The notes under the pieces were generated by a model that did no database searches, was not told the origin of the DNA, and saw only the letters and a list, made by a program, of their open reading frames with translations. The translations under genes were made by a program, and so were the position numbers. Positions 61,234-64,000 of a DNA stretch of 64,000 bases are shown here, piece after piece. Source of the stretch: Taxillus chinensis (taxonomy: Eukaryota > Streptophyta > Magnoliopsida > Santalales > Loranthaceae); contig CM042091.1 in NCBI GenBank assembly GCA_023512835.1, forward strand, positions 46,152,284-46,216,283. Direction: 5' to 3'. Numbering within the stretch: the stretch's first letter is position 1; every line of letters begins with the position of its first letter.

Positions 61234-61345
61234 AAGGGGTGGGGCATGGAGGTTGTGCAGGGGGATGGGCGGCGCTGGCGATGGCTGTGCAGGAGGGGAT
61301 GAGGCATGACGGGGGAGAGTGCAAGGAGAAGGGGTGGCGAAAGGT
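61234..61345. mobile_element. G-rich repeat element, right part
   Basis: Continues the gggtggggcatggagg / gatgggcggcg words interrupted at 55628, then passes into AT-rich DNA at about 61345. Confidence 0.45.
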
Positions 61346-61922
61346 GTAGTAAGACTTTAAAAAATAATATTTTAATTAAAATACTAAAATTTTATTGAGT
61401 CTATTATTTTATAATATAAAATTAGAATAGTTATAACTTATAAAAGTCAATTATTTAGTTAAATTATATCCAAATTGAGGTCATTGTGAGTAGCCCAAGG
61501 TTGACTAAATATTATAGAACTTATATATTACTAAATATATATACAAATTATTTTCCAAATAAAAAAACATATTTCTCATTAAACTTTACTTAAACTATTA
61601 TCTTCTCAAATTTCACTTTTATAAAATAAATACTTTTGGGAATAGTAACCTGCATTTCATTCATTTTCCATCTGGAACCATACATATAATATAATTTTGT
61701 TCAGAAAGAACTATGTAACATAATAAACCCTACAAATCTTCCCTCAGAAATCGAATCTCTCAATTTTAAGGGAATCCCAAAATTTCAAAAAAAATAAAAA
61801 CGATAATCGAAGTGCATTTTTTTTATTCTTCTCAATACTCTATATTTAGTGTCCAAACATTACACTCACCAATACAGGAAAAAAAGAGTCCATATGGTAT
61901 ATTTATTGTTCATATTGTTTTC
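61346..61922. other. AT-rich spacer and 3' flank of the ArfGAP gene
   Basis: No gene. The last part before 61923 is presumably the 3'UTR of the minus-strand ArfGAP gene. Confidence 0.5.
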
Positions 61923-63023
61923 TCATAAACCAGCATCTTTGGTCTTCTGCTTTGAGAAAAAGCCCTGTGTCAATGATGAAAAATCGTAGTCTTTTGCGGT
62001 TTGTGAAGGAGTGCCAGAAGAAATTGAGGCTTCTGATGGTAGATGACTTCCTGCCATTGCTACGCCATTGGTGGGAGCTCCTTTATCCGTACTGTGAATA
62101 TCAAAAGTAACAAGTACGGATTTTAGGGCAATGCAGATATTTATGTTATGCCAACATGCAACGCAATAATAAAATGGGTTGCGTGTATCTATAAACATAA
62201 CTCACCTAGATGTTTGAAGAACATTTCCTAACGAATGTGCAGATTGGATATTGCCCACCTAAATCAACAGGAGAAATGACGCCAAATGAGAGGGAGAATT
62301 CATGGTAACTCGTAAGCTCAAAAAATTAAAATAACAAAGGATGAAAGTAATGCCAAATGAAACTGCCTACCCACAGATACCTTTGCTATTTAATTCAGAA
62401 TGGGAAATGTGCTATCTAGTTGACTTTACCTGCATAAAGCTCTGTGGATGACTCGGTCCAGCAATCGGGATAGTAATTCCTGGAACCTGATAGCCAACAT
62501 TTGGCCACATTTGAGCAGGTACATTTGTACCAGCTGATCCAGGTTGTTGTGTCGTGCCAGGTAAATTTTTAGCAGCAGCAGCAGCAGCCGCCATGAGAAG
62601 AGACTGATGTTGGGCCAGCATAGCAAGTTGTTGCTGATGAGCAGCAAATGGTGACACCATATTGGTCTGCAATATGTTAAAATTATAATCACATAATGCT
62701 GCTCTTTTTTTTTTCACAATGAAAGAGAAACAAACAAATTTTGAAACTGGAACAGGGTGTCAGCCTGAGTCATGTGGGTAGAATTTAAATAAAATAATTA
62801 AGTTCGAGTTGCAAGAATTTCAAATTACTACTAGAAAAAGTAATTCTTACCTTCTCGAAAAGGCTCATAATATCAGTTTTAACATCCTTCTGCGGTTTAT
62901 TTGAAATTGAAAGGTCTGAAGGTGAGTTTTGAAATAAATCCTCAATGCTGGAAGTAGAACGAGCACTATTTTCAGCAGAATTTGTCACATTGTTTTTGTC
63001 AGCTGTGGATGATGCTTCTGCAG
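61923..63023 (-). CDS. ARF GTPase-activating protein of the AGD5/NEVERSHED type, 3' exons (partial)
   Basis: Four C-terminal exons: 63023-62851, 62666-62430, 62258-62206 and 62091-61923, all GT-AG and in phase. They encode SSIEDLFQNSP, KTDIMSLFEK joined to TNMVSPFAAHQQQLAMLAQH, a short Ala run, VPGITIPIAG, and the C-terminal KDYDFSSLTQGFFSKQ. These match the tail of Arabidopsis AGD5, an ArfGAP of the trans-Golgi network involved in trafficking and organ abscission. The catalytic ArfGAP zinc-finger domain (CxxCx16CxxC) is encoded upstream, beyond 64000. No exon is seen in 63024-64000, so the next intron is at least 977 bp. The tail ends KTKDAGL, a little longer than in AGD5. Assignment is by remembered similarity of the tail only. 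Confidence 0.85.
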
Positions 63024-64000
63024 CTGCAAATGTAAGAGTAATAGGGAATTAGTTAGTAAGGTATGAATGTCAAAACCAAAACTTCATCCAGAAAAGTTTG
63101 CACAAAACTATATACTTCATACACCTCGTAATCAAGGCTGCCAAAATCGTTTGCTAACGAGTAAACTTAACTTTTCACATTACCATGAGTATCAGTTGAT
63201 TTAAAGCAAGCACCAAACATGAGATCATTGAAAGCGAACTGGAATCTCTATTTAACATATTGAAATGAGGAATGCATGTTTCCATACAACGTTTTCCTTT
63301 TTTATTTAAAGTAATTGATCCACATGCATGCTTATTCATCTAAGCCATAAACAACTCTACACTAACTGCTGCTGACATCACTATGTTCGACTGCTCCACT
63401 CCATTATTGCACGAATGGTGAAGACTGAATCAAAAGGAGAATCAATTAATCAAATTGCGATTCTGAATAAGCATAGCTGCAGAAGGTATCTGCAGATCAG
63501 ATGCCCAGACCAATTCTACCTTGGTCAAACACTCAGATAAGCCAACTGAACAGATCTTCCATTCTTACTCCACCATTATTGCTACAAATCTTCCATTCCT
63601 ACCCCACCTTCATCCTCGCTGCAGATCTTCCATTCCTCCACTCACGGTCGATGGTAAGATATGTCCTTTTTTTTTACTTTAAATATATATATTGTGCCTC
63701 TGCTTTAGATGAATAAAAGTTTGGCTGTCCCTTATTTATTTTTCGCTTTTCAAAATCTAGTGGTCATCAACCCTCAAATATCACTACCAATTTATGCGGG
63801 CATTTGATAAAGCATATTGTATAGGATTTGTATAAAACTATAAAATTATCATTGTGAAAATTTGTCATATCATGATAAGCAATGGCAACTATGAGAATAA
63901 AATAAAACAATACCTAATGTACTTTGTAGAATATTAAATTACAACACAAAATAATTGTTTTTATTTTATACACTTTCTTAAAACATATAATTCTTTTATT
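63024..64000 (-). other. Intron of the ArfGAP gene (runs off the window)
   Basis: No phase-compatible exon was seen here. Around 63540-63650 the word agatcttccattc(ct) occurs three times about 40-60 bp apart, a short degenerate direct repeat. Otherwise AT-rich. Confidence 0.5.

Overview
This is nuclear DNA from a flowering plant. It is AT-rich, its genes carry spliceosomal introns, and it holds a class VIII myosin, a tonoplast-type cytochrome b561, a plant histone H4 with its octamer promoter element, a DUF4408/DUF761 protein and an ArfGAP of the AGD5 type. More than half of the recognisable sequence is transposon-derived. The species cannot be fixed from the sequence; a eudicot or magnoliid fits the protein sequences. 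All five host genes lie on the minus strand and are widely spaced. I see no sign that they act together; this is ordinary plant gene order with repeat-filled gaps.

Layout. 1-2764: 5' part of a myosin VIII gene (at least 8 exons, running off the left edge). 3300-9240: AT-rich, with an old LTR relic (about 7000-8560). 9244-9610: Ty3/gypsy pol relic. 10145-13031: complete four-exon cytochrome b561 gene. 15166-16024: hAT-like relic with a second TIR element nested in it. 16287-16788: a TRIM (miniature LTR element). 21455-21766: intronless histone H4.

About 23200-36000 is a dense nest of retroelements. At least four copies (D, A, B, C) of one family with unusually long LTRs (about 2 kb or more) lie in both orientations. 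B sits inside A, and a TIR DNA element sits inside C. Next to C is a different Ty3/gypsy element (F) with a 562-bp 5' LTR, a broken gag and no pol. 41396-42606: two-exon DUF4408/DUF761 gene. 43570-44710: word-repeat and hAT-like small elements. 45000-47560: gag-like relic and LTR, followed by a run of 64 C. 51300-51960: Ty1/copia 3' end. 53740-54005: hAT-like element with an imperfect 8-bp target duplication. 55629-61233: a full-length but inactivated chromovirus (Ty3/gypsy with chromodomain), inserted into a G-rich element. 61923-63023: 3' exons of an AGD5-like ArfGAP running off the right edge.

I found no convincing new biological system. The strongest leads are the long-LTR family that keeps an 11-base splice-donor-like block inside the LTR in three copies, the TRIM, a GC-AG intron in the myosin, and a donor/acceptor phase conflict in the same gene. 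Exon borders were derived by hand from frame, splice consensus and remembered family structure; no alignment was run.
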